From: Arcobacteraceae bacterium
GTDB taxonomy: Bacteria; Campylobacterota; Campylobacteria; Campylobacterales; Arcobacteraceae
Direction of reading: 5' to 3'
DNA: 64,000 bases
Assembly (NCBI GenBank): GCA_023229945.1
Contig: JALNYH010000001.1
Location: forward strand, 186,001-250,000
Below, piece after piece: positions 15,793 to 24,104 of the stretch (its first letter is position 1; every line of letters starts with the position of its first letter). Under the pieces are notes generated by a model. That model was not told the origin of the DNA. It did no database searches and worked only from the letters and a program-made list of their open reading frames with translations. A program made the translations under genes and the position numbers.

Positions 15793-17553
15793 ATGGGTAA
15801 GTTTTTAGTCACATTTTGTCTTTTAATTAGCTCGTTATTTGCATTGCCTTTTGGAAATGCTGGTGGTTTTTTAGAGCCAGAAGAAGCTTTTAAAACAAGT
15901 GTGATTAAAGAAGGTCCTTTCATAGAGTTTGAGATTGTTTTGGGTCAAGATATATATTTATATCAAGACCAACTCAAAGTTTTTATTACATCTCCACAAA
16001 AAATAGAAATTACTGATAAGATAGAACTTCCTGCATATGTAGATTATCAAGACTCAAAAGCTATATTTAATGTAGCCAATATTAGTGTACCGATTGAAGT
16101 TGTGACAACTTTAATCAAAGATGATAACTACTCTCTTGAGCTCGTGTTTCAAGGGTGTTCAAGTGCTGGATTATGCTACTCTCCTATGAGTGTTTTCTAT
16201 AGCGAAGAGACAACTGTACCAGCTACTGCTTCTTTAGAAGATGTGAAATCATCTGATGAGGTATTAAGCGAAACAGACCAAATTGCAAGTATGTTTTCAA
16301 GTTCCAATGCTTGGTTGATGTTGCTTACATTTTTTGGTTTTGGATTGTTGCTATCTTTGACACCATGTGTATTTCCTATGATACCGATACTATCAAGTAT
16401 CCTTGTATCACAGTCAAATACTACTATGGGTGGGATTAGTGGTAAAAAAGGATTTTTAATCTCAGTTGTTTATGTGGTGGCTATGTCATTGGCATATGCA
16501 ATTGCTGGTATGATAGCTGGAGTTTTTGGTGCTAATTTACAAAGTGCGTTACAAAACCCTTATGTATTATCAATCTTTGCTGCAATTTTTGTTGCATTAG
16601 CTTTTTCAATGTTTGGATTTTTTGAGTTGAGAGTTCCTGCTTTTATCCAAAATAAAATCAATAAATCCACAGATGGTCAAGAAAAGAATGGTCTAATAGG
16701 TGTAGCAATAATGGGCTTTTTATCTGCTCTTATTGTAGGACCTTGTGTAGCACCACCTCTTGCTGGAGCATTGGTATATATTAGTCAAACAGGTGATGCA
16801 CTCCTTGGTGGGATGGCTTTATTTGTGATGAGTATAGGTATGGGTATGCCATTATTGATTTTAGGTGCTGGAGCTGGTAAATTTATGCCTCGTCCTGGTG
16901 GATGGATGGAAAGTGTCACAAAAGTTTTTGGTGTTATTATGTTAGCACTTGCTATTTGGATGCTAGATCGTGTGATAGACCCTTCATTTACACTTATGCT
17001 TTGGGCTTTATTGCTTATTGGAAGTGCTGTTTATTTAGGGTTATTTGACCCTATAAAAGAGTCTTGTAAAGGGATGAAAAAGTTAAAAAAAGTATTTGAA
17101 ATAGTATTATTATTGTTCGGTATTTCATTTTTTGTAGGATCTCTCAGCGGAGCAACTTCACCACTAGACCCTTATGAAAGATTTACTACGCCAAGTGGTG
17201 TAGCTGTGTCAGGATTGAATTTTGGTCAAATTAAAACAGTAAATGAGCTTGAAAATATTGTACAAAATAGCTCAAAACCGATAATGATAAAATTCACAGC
17301 CACTTGGTGTGTGAGTTGTAAAGAACTTGATAGTATTACTTTGAAAGATACTGAAGTGATAGGGTTTTTAAGTAGTTATGATGTATATAAAATAGATATT
17401 TCAGACAATACAAAACAAGACAAAGAATTGCTTGAATATTTTGGACTTTTTGGACCTCCAGCATTACTATTTTTTGAAGGTGGCAAAGAGCTAAAATCAA
17501 AAAGAATTGTTGGGTACAAATCTCCGCAAGAGTTTTTGCAAATCATTAGATAG
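15793..17553 (+). CDS. dsbD: Thiol:disulfide interchange protein DsbD
   Basis: Carries electrons from cytosolic thioredoxin across the inner membrane to periplasmic thiol proteins. 586 aa in the full three-part layout. A signal peptide (GKFLVTFCLLISSLFALP) is followed by the periplasmic N-domain with its Cys pair C122 and C128. Eight transmembrane helices (about 170-440) follow, with LTPCVFPMIPI and GPCVAPPLAG holding the membrane Cys pair. The C-terminal thioredoxin domain has C506-V-S-C509. It starts 2 bp after the small unknown gene. A thioredoxin-like gene follows at 17664 and may be its client. Confidence 0.95.
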   Translation: MGKFLVTFCLLISSLFALPFGNAGGFLEPEEAFKTSVIKEGPFIEFEIVLGQDIYLYQDQLKVFITSPQKIEITDKIELPAYVDYQDSKAIFNVANISVPIEVVTTLIKDDNYSLELVFQGCSSAGLCYSPMSVFYSEETTVPATASLEDVKSSDEVLSETDQIASMFSSSNAWLMLLTFFGFGLLLSLTPCVFPMIPILSSILVSQSNTTMGGISGKKGFLISVVYVVAMSLAYAIAGMIAGVFGANLQSALQNPYVLSIFAAIFVALAFSMFGFFELRVPAFIQNKINKSTDGQEKNGLIGVAIMGFLSALIVGPCVAPPLAGALVYISQTGDALLGGMALFVMSIGMGMPLLILGAGAGKFMPRPGGWMESVTKVFGVIMLALAIWMLDRVIDPSFTLMLWALLLIGSAVYLGLFDPIKESCKGMKKLKKVFEIVLLLFGISFFVGSLSGATSPLDPYERFTTPSGVAVSGLNFGQIKTVNELENIVQNSSKPIMIKFTATWCVSCKELDSITLKDTEVIGFLSSYDVYKIDISDNTKQDKELLEYFGLFGPPALLFFEGGKELKSKRIVGYKSPQEFLQIIR

Positions 17554-17578
17554 ATTAGAAATATCTGTATAAGCAGTT

Positions 17579-17599
17579 ATTCCGTGCATGATACGGAAT
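17579..17599. repeat. Single copy of the ATTCCGTG palindrome
   Basis: ATTCCGT (17579-17585) and ACGGAAT (17593-17599) with a 7-nt loop, followed by CTCAAATC. Same element as the array at 9706-9804. Confidence 0.75.
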
Positions 17600-17663
17600 C
17601 TCAAATCTGTAAAAATACAAATAGGTATTATTAGAGATACTATTGATCAAAGGGAGGGTAAAA

Positions 17664-18053
17664 ATGTTTAAAAAGATATTCTTATTGCTTAGTATATTTG
17701 TGACATTGTCTTTTTCAAATGTTGATTTCGTATATGATATAGAAACTGCAAAAACAAAAGCTCAAAGTGAAAACAAACAAATCTTAGTAATGTTTTCAAT
17801 GGAAAATTGTCCAGCTTGTGAATATATGAAAGATGTAGTATTTGATAATAAAGATGTAGCAGGGTATTTAAATACATATTTTGTAGTATATGAAGTAGAT
17901 TATAATAAAAAAGAGACTTTCCCTCAAGGATTGACTCCATTTGGTACACCAACTTTTTATGTACTAAAAAGTGATGGTGAGAGAATAGGTAGAGCATTGG
18001 TCGGTGGAATGACTGCTAATGTTTTTTTAGAAAAATTAAGAACTTATAGGTAA
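17664..18053 (+). CDS. Exported thioredoxin-like protein (CPAC)
   Basis: 129 aa from ATG 17664, with GGGAGG about 7 bp before it; the in-frame TTG further up is unlikely. An N-terminal signal peptide (FKKIFLLLSIFVTLSFS) leads into a thioredoxin fold with active site C49-P-A-C52 and the cis-proline loop FGTPTFYV. It resembles the SoxW / DUF255-like periplasmic thioredoxins of Campylobacterota that keep cytochrome c or Sox proteins reduced. It stands just after dsbD, its likely electron donor, and 4 bp before the PhnA-like gene. Confidence 0.88.
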   Translation: MFKKIFLLLSIFVTLSFSNVDFVYDIETAKTKAQSENKQILVMFSMENCPACEYMKDVVFDNKDVAGYLNTYFVVYEVDYNKKETFPQGLTPFGTPTFYVLKSDGERIGRALVGGMTANVFLEKLRTYR

Positions 18054-18057
18054 AAAA

Positions 18058-18624
18058 ATGAGTATAGAAAAAAATTTAGAAAAAAGAAGTAATGGTGTGT
18101 GTGAATTGTGCGGAAGCAATGAAGATTTAAAAGTATATCAAGTAAATCTAAATGATGAGGGAACTGATGGTAGTGTACTACTTTGTGGTGTTTGTAACTC
18201 AAATGTAGATAGCCCAAAAGAAATAGATGAGAACCATTGGAGATGTTTAAATGATGCTATGTGGAATGAAAACCAAATAGTTCAGATTCTAAGCTACAGA
18301 GTCTTAAAACAACTAAATGAATCATGGGCAAATGAGCTTCTTGAAATGATGTATCTTGATGATGATGCAATAGCTATTGCAAATTCTGGACTTGTATCTG
18401 ATGAAGATGCAGGTGATATAAAAAAAGATGCAAATGGCAATATCTTAGTTGAGGGTGATAGTGTTACTATTATCAAAGATTTAGAGGTCAAAGGTGCTGG
18501 ATTTACTGCAAAAAGAGGCACAGTAGTCAAAGGAATAGGTCTTGGAAATGTGGCTGGTCATATTGAAGGCAAAGTAAACGGTACTAAGATTTATCTAAAA
18601 ACTTGCTTTTTGAAGAAAGTTTAA
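18058..18624 (+). CDS. PhnA/YjdM family zinc-ribbon protein
   Basis: 188 aa. The N-terminal zinc ribbon has two Cys pairs (CELCG near 15-18 and LLCGVC in the low 40s). The C-terminal domain of about 65 residues has the PhnA motif GDSVTIIKDLEVKGAGFT, then KRGTVVKGIGL, VAGHIEGKVNG and LKTCFLKKV. E. coli YjdM was once linked to phosphonate use, but its role is not settled, and no phn genes are nearby. The middle region (about 60-115) is longer than in E. coli YjdM (111 aa). Likely co-transcribed with the thioredoxin gene. Confidence 0.88.
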   Translation: MSIEKNLEKRSNGVCELCGSNEDLKVYQVNLNDEGTDGSVLLCGVCNSNVDSPKEIDENHWRCLNDAMWNENQIVQILSYRVLKQLNESWANELLEMMYLDDDAIAIANSGLVSDEDAGDIKKDANGNILVEGDSVTIIKDLEVKGAGFTAKRGTVVKGIGLGNVAGHIEGKVNGTKIYLKTCFLKKV

Positions 18625-18659
18625 TCTTTATCAATTGATAATTTATTGGGAAGTAGTTA

Positions 18660-19187
18660 TTAGCTATTTTCCAATATTTGATATGAGTTTTGTACTTTTA
18701 TAGTTTTTGAGGCTATATCAACATCTAAAATATATTCATCTTTGATATATGGAATCAAAAAAACTTTTGGTAAATCTTTTTTTTGTAGTTCTTCACTTAC
18801 ATTTATTTCAAGATAATCATTTAGTGGAAATCTATGAATTTCAGTTACACTACCAAGTAATATTTCATTTTCAAATACACTACAGTTTTGTATATCAAAC
18901 CAAAAAAATTCATCTTTTTTTAGTTGGCAATACTCTTTTGTTGCTTCAATTGTAGTATAAAGCTCAAGATTTGTAAGTCTTTTGGCACTATCGCAGTCAT
19001 TGTATGTTGCAAAAAGAGCAGTTCCTTTGTCTAAATCTATTTTTTCTACAGTTAAACTGATTTTTTTATTAGTTAAAAGAACAGTCCCTTTTTTTATGTG
19101 GTTCGCAAAATCTGTGTCTAAATAGATTTTTATTAAACCATTTAGACCGACAGTTTTACCAAGTTTACCAAGATATACTTTATTCAT
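18660..19187 (-). CDS. rimM: Ribosome maturation factor RimM
   Basis: Assists late 30S assembly around the 16S 3' head by binding S19. 175 aa with the N-terminal RimM barrel (VYLGKLGKTVGLNGLIKI) and the C-terminal PRC barrel (DEFFWFDIQNCSVFEN ... LGSVTEI ... FLIPYIKDEYILDVD). It overlaps khpA by 8 bp. In related genomes trmD follows directly; here the operon ends and the next gene leftward is on the other strand. Confidence 0.95.
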   Translation of the reverse strand: MNKVYLGKLGKTVGLNGLIKIYLDTDFANHIKKGTVLLTNKKISLTVEKIDLDKGTALFATYNDCDSAKRLTNLELYTTIEATKEYCQLKKDEFFWFDIQNCSVFENEILLGSVTEIHRFPLNDYLEINVSEELQKKDLPKVFLIPYIKDEYILDVDIASKTIKVQNSYQILENS

Positions 19188-19425
19188 CTATAGCAACTAC
19201 TTGTATCTTATAAGATATATTATCTTTTGCTTTACAGCCGTTGATAATTGTTTTTAAAGAATTTATCATATTGCCATTTTTACCTATTAATTTACCCACA
19301 TCTATCTGATGAGCACGAATAAGGACTTCATAAAATTCATCATTAATCTCACTAACACTTACTGATATTTGTTCTGGATGAACTGCAATTAGTTTTGCAT
19401 AGGTTTCTATAAAGTTGGCAACCAT
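19180..19425 (-). CDS. khpA: KH-domain RNA-binding protein
   Basis: 81 aa, a single type-II KH domain with the GxxG loop in LIGKNGNMINSLK. KhpA-type proteins bind RNA broadly and are found between rpsP and rimM in many bacteria, as here. 5 bp separate it from rpsP and it overlaps rimM, so it is translationally coupled. Confidence 0.92.
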   Translation of the reverse strand: MVANFIETYAKLIAVHPEQISVSVSEINDEFYEVLIRAHQIDVGKLIGKNGNMINSLKTIINGCKAKDNISYKIQVVAIDE

Positions 19426-19430
19426 CTAGA

Positions 19431-19658
19431 TTATTTTCCAGAAAGTTTTCTAACTTTTTCACTCATTTGTGCACCAACGCCCAACCAATAGTTAAGTCTT
19501 TCTTCATCAAGTTTAAGAACTTTTGGCTCAGTTACAGGATTGAAATATCCGATTGATTCTATCCAACCACTATCTCTTCTTTTTCTGCTATCTGTTACAA
19601 CTATTCTGTAAAATGGTTTTTTGTTTCTACCCATTCTTGTAAGTCTAATTACTGTCAT
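19431..19658 (-). CDS. rpsP: 30S ribosomal protein S16
   Basis: 75 aa from the ATG giving MTVIRLTRMGRNKKPFYRIVV, the family start. AAGGAG lies 9 bp before it. A longer frame to 19691 adds eleven unlikely residues that overlap the upstream hairpin. The S16 signature (RIVVTDSRKRRDSGWIE, IGYFNP) is complete. It follows ffh after a structured 123-bp spacer. Confidence 0.96.
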   Translation of the reverse strand: MTVIRLTRMGRNKKPFYRIVVTDSRKRRDSGWIESIGYFNPVTEPKVLKLDEERLNYWLGVGAQMSEKVRKLSGK

Positions 19659-19689
19659 GTTTTTGTTCTCCTTAAATTTTAGTATTCTC

Positions 19690-19735
19690 AAAATACTTAT
19701 TAAAGTTTTCTGATGAAAATTTTAATAAGTATTTT
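19690..19735. promoter_or_regulatory. 21-bp hairpin between ffh and rpsP
   Basis: 19690-19710 pairs with 19715-19735 over 21 bp (one G-T position) around a TGAT loop. It lies about 32 bp upstream of the rpsP start on the mRNA. It is much longer than a terminator and has no strict T-run. It could be an RNA-processing, stability or protein-binding site that sets rpsP output relative to ffh. Confidence 0.75.
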
Positions 19736-19737
19736 TG

Positions 19738-19780
19738 TGAGTTGTAAGTAGTGAGTCGTAAAAAGTCACTACTTATACAA
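19738..19780. promoter_or_regulatory. Second hairpin downstream of ffh
   Basis: AAGTAGTGA (19746-19754) pairs with TCACTACTT (19766-19774), extended by TGTA with TACA across a small bulge; 11-nt loop. It starts directly after the ffh stop codon. Confidence 0.65.
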
Positions 19781-19781
19781 G

Positions 19782-21122
19782 CTATCTAGGTATTCCCTTT
19801 TGTGCTTGAGCCAACATATTTGTAAAGCCTTTCATTCCGCCTTTACTTGATAGCTTTTTAGCCATTTTTGAAGCATTTTTGAATTGTTTTAGAATTTTGT
19901 TAACTTGCATTTCATTTAGTCCTGCACCATTTGAGATTCTTTTTTTTCTGCTTCCATTTAGTAAATCAGGATTTTCTCTCTCTTTTGGTGTCATTGAACC
20001 AATAAGTGCTTTGATTTGAACTACTTCTTTAGAGTTTTCCAAATCCATATCTTTCAAAGCTCCACTCATTTGTGAAAGTCCTGGAATCATAGATACCAAA
20101 GATTTCAAACTTCCAAGTTTTTTCATCATATCAAGTTGCTCTACAAAGTCATTGAAGTTAAACTCACCTTTCTGGATTTTTTTAGCAACAATTTTTGCTT
20201 TTTTCTCATCCATTACAGCTGCAGTTTTTTCCGCAAGACCTTCAATATCTCCAGCTCCAAGAAGTCTACTGACTATTCTATCAGGGATAAATACCTCAAT
20301 ATCAGGCATTTTTTCACCAGTACCAATAAATCTTAGTGGAACTTCAACTTGATTTGAAATAGATAGTGCAACACCACCTTTAGTATCACCATCATATTTT
20401 GATAATATAACACCATCAATTCCAATAAGCTCTTTAAATGTAGTAGCAGTTCTAGTAGCATCATGACCTGTTAGTGTATCTGCCACATAAAATATTTCAC
20501 TAGGTTTAATAGCATCTCTTACATTTTTGAGCTCATCCATAAGTTCAGCATCAATTGCAAGTCGCCCAGCTGTATCTATAAGAAGTACATCATAAAGCTC
20601 TTTTTTTGCTTTTTCTTTTGCCGATAGTGCTATTTTGATTGGATCTTTTTCATTATCATCATAATATATATCCACATCAATTTGAGCTGCAATTTGTTTT
20701 AGTTGTTCAACCGCTGCTAGTCTTTGTAAGTCACAAGCTGCAACTAAAACTTTTTTGTTTCTAGTTTTTAGATAATTTGCGAGTTTTCCAGTAGTAGTTG
20801 TTTTTCCACTTCCTTGAAGACCAGTCATAAGTATAATTGTAGGTGATGAACTAGCATATACAAAACCTTGATTTCCATTAGCAGTTAGTACAGATGTCAA
20901 TTCATCTTTCAATGCTTTTAAAAATGAGTTTTGCCCAATACCAGCTTTTTTTGTCTCTATTTCTACATTGGTTAATAGTTGTTTTGTCGTCTTATGGTGA
21001 ACATCAGCTTTTAATAAAGCTTTTCTTAGTTCTGCTATAGCATTTTTGAGTGCTTTATCATCATCTTGGAATCTGATTTTATTAACAGTAGTTTTTATGG
21101 AGTCGGTTATAAATTCAAACAC
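19782..21122 (-). CDS. ffh: Signal recognition particle protein Ffh
   Basis: Binds signal sequences and 4.5S RNA and, with FtsY, delivers ribosomes to SecYEG. 446 aa in N-G-M order: N domain 1-90, G domain with GLQGSGKTTT (101-110), DTAGR, SKYDGDTKGG, and the methionine-rich M domain about 300-446 (PGLSQMSGALKDM, GSRKKRISNGAG). The start codon is GTG with AGGAT 8 bp before it. It is the first gene of the ffh-rpsP-khpA-rimM operon. Confidence 0.96.
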   Translation of the reverse strand: MFEFITDSIKTTVNKIRFQDDDKALKNAIAELRKALLKADVHHKTTKQLLTNVEIETKKAGIGQNSFLKALKDELTSVLTANGNQGFVYASSSPTIILMTGLQGSGKTTTTGKLANYLKTRNKKVLVAACDLQRLAAVEQLKQIAAQIDVDIYYDDNEKDPIKIALSAKEKAKKELYDVLLIDTAGRLAIDAELMDELKNVRDAIKPSEIFYVADTLTGHDATRTATTFKELIGIDGVILSKYDGDTKGGVALSISNQVEVPLRFIGTGEKMPDIEVFIPDRIVSRLLGAGDIEGLAEKTAAVMDEKKAKIVAKKIQKGEFNFNDFVEQLDMMKKLGSLKSLVSMIPGLSQMSGALKDMDLENSKEVVQIKALIGSMTPKERENPDLLNGSRKKRISNGAGLNEMQVNKILKQFKNASKMAKKLSSKGGMKGFTNMLAQAQKGIPR

Positions 21123-21138
21123 TACATTATCCTAATAT

Positions 21139-21144
21139 ATTATA
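21139..21144 (-). promoter_or_regulatory. Probable -10 box of the ffh operon
   Basis: TATAAT on the reverse strand, 17 bp from the GTG start. AT-rich flanks and no clear -35. Confidence 0.45.
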
Positions 21145-21208
21145 AATTTTTCGTAATAATATCAAATGAAAACTTTAAAATAGATTAATTAAGTAGATTT
21201 TAAGTAAT

Positions 21209-21244
21209 AAAAAAATGAAAAGCCCAATTTTTAGGGCTTTTCAT
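21209..21244 (-). terminator. Rho-independent terminator of the RluA-family gene
   Basis: An 11-bp stem (21215-21225 with 21234-21244, AAAGCCC core) with an 8-nt loop. A seven-base T-run follows it on the reverse strand (A 21209-21215 on the + strand). Confidence 0.92.
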
Positions 21245-21272
21245 CTTAATTAAATCTTAATTTTAATATAGG

Positions 21273-22016
21273 TTAAAAACCGTAAGTTCTAAATTCTTTT
21301 GGTTCTGGAGATTCAAAAGTGTAGTTAAATATTTTTGTAACTCTTGAATGAAGTAACATTCTATGAACTTTTGTAGAATTTACACCATATTGAGTATCCC
21401 CAATAATTGGCATATTCAAATATGCTAAGTGAACTCTTATTTGATGTGTTCTTCCTGTTTCAATAACAATCTTAACCTTACTTTTATTTCCTTCTATCAT
21501 AAGAGGAGAAACTGTAGTTTTAGCACTTTTACCAGTTCTAAGGTCAATTCTACTTTTTGCAGTTTTTCCTTTGATTGTACTTATTGGCAAATCACACACA
21601 GCTTCATCTATGATTTTACCTTCCACTACAGCAACATATTCTTTATAAACTTTATGTTCTTTAAATTCTTGAATTGCACGAGCTTGAAACTCTTTATTTT
21701 TAGCAAAAAGCATAACCCCACTAGTATCACGGTCAAGTCTATTTAATAAAATATAATCTTTATATATAGATTCAGCTTCACTTGTGTTCATATGAGCTGG
21801 TTTATCAACAGCTAATATATCATTATCCTCAAAAATTTTTCTAATATTTGGCATCTCTTTTACTTTGAACATAGTAGTTGGTGATATCTCTCCACGAGCA
21901 ATCATCACTTTTTTACCAGCTGCAGTAACCAAACCTTTATCAATAAGTTCTTTCGCCTTAGAGTTTGTTATCCCCTCTTGAATAGCCAATAACTTATAAG
22001 CTTTTTCTTTAATCAT
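21273..22016 (-). CDS. RluA-family pseudouridine synthase
   Basis: 247 aa. An S4-like RNA-binding N-terminus (about 12-50, ITNSKAKELIDKGLV) precedes the catalytic domain. LNRLDRDTSGV holds the catalytic Asp (D95), and ETGRTHQIRVHLAYLNMPIIGDTQYG is the family C-terminal motif. Members modify 23S rRNA or tRNA; which uridine cannot be told here. Monocistronic, divergent from rpsB. Confidence 0.93.
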   Translation of the reverse strand: MIKEKAYKLLAIQEGITNSKAKELIDKGLVTAAGKKVMIARGEISPTTMFKVKEMPNIRKIFEDNDILAVDKPAHMNTSEAESIYKDYILLNRLDRDTSGVMLFAKNKEFQARAIQEFKEHKVYKEYVAVVEGKIIDEAVCDLPISTIKGKTAKSRIDLRTGKSAKTTVSPLMIEGNKSKVKIVIETGRTHQIRVHLAYLNMPIIGDTQYGVNSTKVHRMLLHSRVTKIFNYTFESPEPKEFRTYGF

Positions 22017-22099
22017 CTTCTACCTTGTAAATCTATTTTTTCTATTATACCATAAAAAATGTAAATAATTGTTTAAGATAAGTTTTAGTTTTTTTTAGA

Positions 22100-22229
22100 T
22101 AAAATCGCAGACTCTATTTCAAAAATAGAAACCTCACATGTATCAATCCTTGAATTGGTTGCACGAAAGTGTTAAGGGATACAGAGGCATAAACCAAAAA
22201 AACAAAAATATGATTGCAAGGAGCAAACA
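22100..22229 (+). promoter_or_regulatory. rpsB promoter (-10 TAAAAT at 22100-22105) and 120-nt leader
   Basis: GATAAAAT follows a T-rich stretch, as is typical of Campylobacterota sigma70 promoters. The transcript leader of about 120 nt contains short inverted repeats (CTATTTC with TAGAAA-like, near 22114-22131; CCTTGAATTGG near 22149), and could carry S2 autoregulation. No known leader motif was matched. Confidence 0.5.
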
Positions 22230-23030
22230 ATGGTAACAATGAAAGACCTATTAGAATGTGGTGTACACTTCGGACACCAAACAAGAAGATGGAACCCAAA
22301 AATGAAAAAATTCATATTTGGTGTAAGAAAAAATATCTATATCATAGATTTACAAAAAACTCTAAGATATTTTAGATATACATATACAGTAGTAAGAGAT
22401 AAAGCTGCTCAAGGTCAAACTATGATTTTCGTAGGGACTAAAAAACAAGCTAGCGATACTGTAAAACAAGCTGCAATTAGCTGTGGTATGCCATATGTTA
22501 ACTACAGATGGTTAGGTGGTATGCTTACAAACTACGGAACAATCAAAAAATCAATTAGAAAACTTGAAGTTATCAAAAAAATGAAAGAAGAAGGTCAAAC
22601 TACACTTCTTACAAAAAAAGAAGCTTTAATGCTTGCTAGAAAAGAAGAAAAATTAGAATTATATCTTGGTGGTATCAAAGATATGAAAACTTTACCAGAT
22701 ATGATGTTCGTAGTTGATGCTGCAAAAGAGAAAATTGCAATCGCAGAAGCTAGAAGACTTGGTATTACAGTAATTGCTCCAATAGATACAAACTGTGATC
22801 CAGATGTTATAGATTTCCCAATCCCAGGAAATGATGATGCTATCAGATCAATTCAATTATTTTGTTCAGAAATGGCAGAAGCTATGAATGAAGGTAAAGC
22901 TATATATTTAGAAAATGGTGGAACTATTGATTCAGCTCCAGTATCTGAAGAAGAAGCACAAGAAGTACTAGAAGAAGCGTTAGCAGAAGCTGGTGATATA
23001 AGTGAAGAAGACTTCACTAAGGAGGACTAA
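22230..23030 (+). CDS. rpsB: 30S ribosomal protein S2
   Basis: 266 aa. Clear S2 pattern: MKDLLECGVHFGHQTRRWNPKM at the start, NYRWLGGMLTNYGTIKKSI, and GIKDMKTLPDMMFVVD. The acidic C-terminal tail after about 230 is typical of epsilon S2. The ribosome site is AAGGAG. Its stop is 1 bp before tsf, the usual rpsB-tsf pair. Confidence 0.97.
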   Translation: MVTMKDLLECGVHFGHQTRRWNPKMKKFIFGVRKNIYIIDLQKTLRYFRYTYTVVRDKAAQGQTMIFVGTKKQASDTVKQAAISCGMPYVNYRWLGGMLTNYGTIKKSIRKLEVIKKMKEEGQTTLLTKKEALMLARKEEKLELYLGGIKDMKTLPDMMFVVDAAKEKIAIAEARRLGITVIAPIDTNCDPDVIDFPIPGNDDAIRSIQLFCSEMAEAMNEGKAIYLENGGTIDSAPVSEEEAQEVLEEALAEAGDISEEDFTKED

Positions 23031-23031
23031 G

Positions 23032-24081
23032 ATGGCAGAAATTACAGCAGCAATGGTTAAAGAGCTAAGAGAATCTACAGGTGCCGGCATGATGGATTGT
23101 AAAAAAGCTCTTGTTGAAACTGATGGAAATATGGAACTTGCAGTTGATAAACTAAGAGAATCTGGTCTTGGAAAAGCAGCTAAAAAAGCTGGAAATGTTG
23201 CAGCTGAAGGTTTGATTACAATAGTAGTTAATGCTGACAATACAAAAGCAACTATGACAGAAATCAATTCTCAAACAGACTTCGTTGCAAAAAACGATGG
23301 CTTTATCAACCTAACTCAAGAAGTAACTGCACATGTTCAAGCAACAGGTGCATCATCAACTGAAGAGTTAATGACAACTACAATCAATGGTGTAGTTTTT
23401 GAAGAGTATATGAACAGTAAAATAGCTACAATTGGTGAAAACTTAGTTGCTAGAAAAATGGCGACTGTTAGTACTACTGGTGGTGTTGTAAATGGTTATG
23501 TTCATACAAATGGTAGAGTTGGTGTAATAGTAAGTGCTGTTTGTGCTCCTGAGGCAAAAGAAAAAACAGTTGCATTACTAAAAAGCATAGCAATGCACGC
23601 AAGTGCTATGAAACCAACTGTTCTTAGCTATACAGAACTTGATTCAGAATTTGTTGAAAAAGAACTTTTAGCTATTAGAGCTGAAGTAGAAAAAGAAAAC
23701 GAAGAATTTGCAAGATTGAAAAAACCTCTAAAGAGAATTCCAGAGTTTGTAAGTAAATCTCAATTAACTCCAGCAATTATGGCTGAAGTTGAAGCTAATT
23801 TGAAAGAAGCTTTAAAGGCTAGTGGTAAACCAGAAAAAATTTGGGACAATATACTTCCAGGTCAAATAGAGAGATTTATCACTGATAATACTCCACTTGA
23901 TCAAAGATTTGCACTTTTATCTCAAGCTTATGTAATGGATGACAAAAAAACAGTAGAACAAGCAATTGCTGATACTGACCCATCAATTAAACTAGTTGAT
24001 TATATTAGATTTGAACTTGGTGAAGGTATAGAAAAACAAGTAACTGATTTTGCTTCTGAAGTTGCAGCTCAACTTGGTTAA
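23032..24081 (+). CDS. tsf: Elongation factor Ts
   Basis: Nucleotide exchange factor for EF-Tu. Start at ATG 23032 (MAEITAAMVKELRESTGAGMMDCKKAL) behind AAGGAGG. 349 aa, longer than E. coli (283), with the extended C-terminal coiled part seen in Campylobacterota. The TDFVAKND motif that opens EF-Tu's nucleotide site is present. A small hairpin (24073-24089) covers the stop codon. Confidence 0.96.
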   Translation: MAEITAAMVKELRESTGAGMMDCKKALVETDGNMELAVDKLRESGLGKAAKKAGNVAAEGLITIVVNADNTKATMTEINSQTDFVAKNDGFINLTQEVTAHVQATGASSTEELMTTTINGVVFEEYMNSKIATIGENLVARKMATVSTTGGVVNGYVHTNGRVGVIVSAVCAPEAKEKTVALLKSIAMHASAMKPTVLSYTELDSEFVEKELLAIRAEVEKENEEFARLKKPLKRIPEFVSKSQLTPAIMAEVEANLKEALKASGKPEKIWDNILPGQIERFITDNTPLDQRFALLSQAYVMDDKKTVEQAIADTDPSIKLVDYIRFELGEGIEKQVTDFASEVAAQLG

Positions 24082-24104
24082 TAACCAAGGTTGAATGTTT
24101 AATT

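Noticed and set aside
19659..19691. Longer rpsP with an N-terminal extension
   Set aside because: The internal ATG has the ribosome site and the family start MTVIRLTRMG; the extension overlaps the hairpin.
22106..22229. A tRNA or small RNA gene in the rpsB leader, suggested by its less AT-rich, structured sequence
   Set aside because: No cloverleaf could be drawn and no T-loop (GTTCRA) is present; treated as an mRNA leader.
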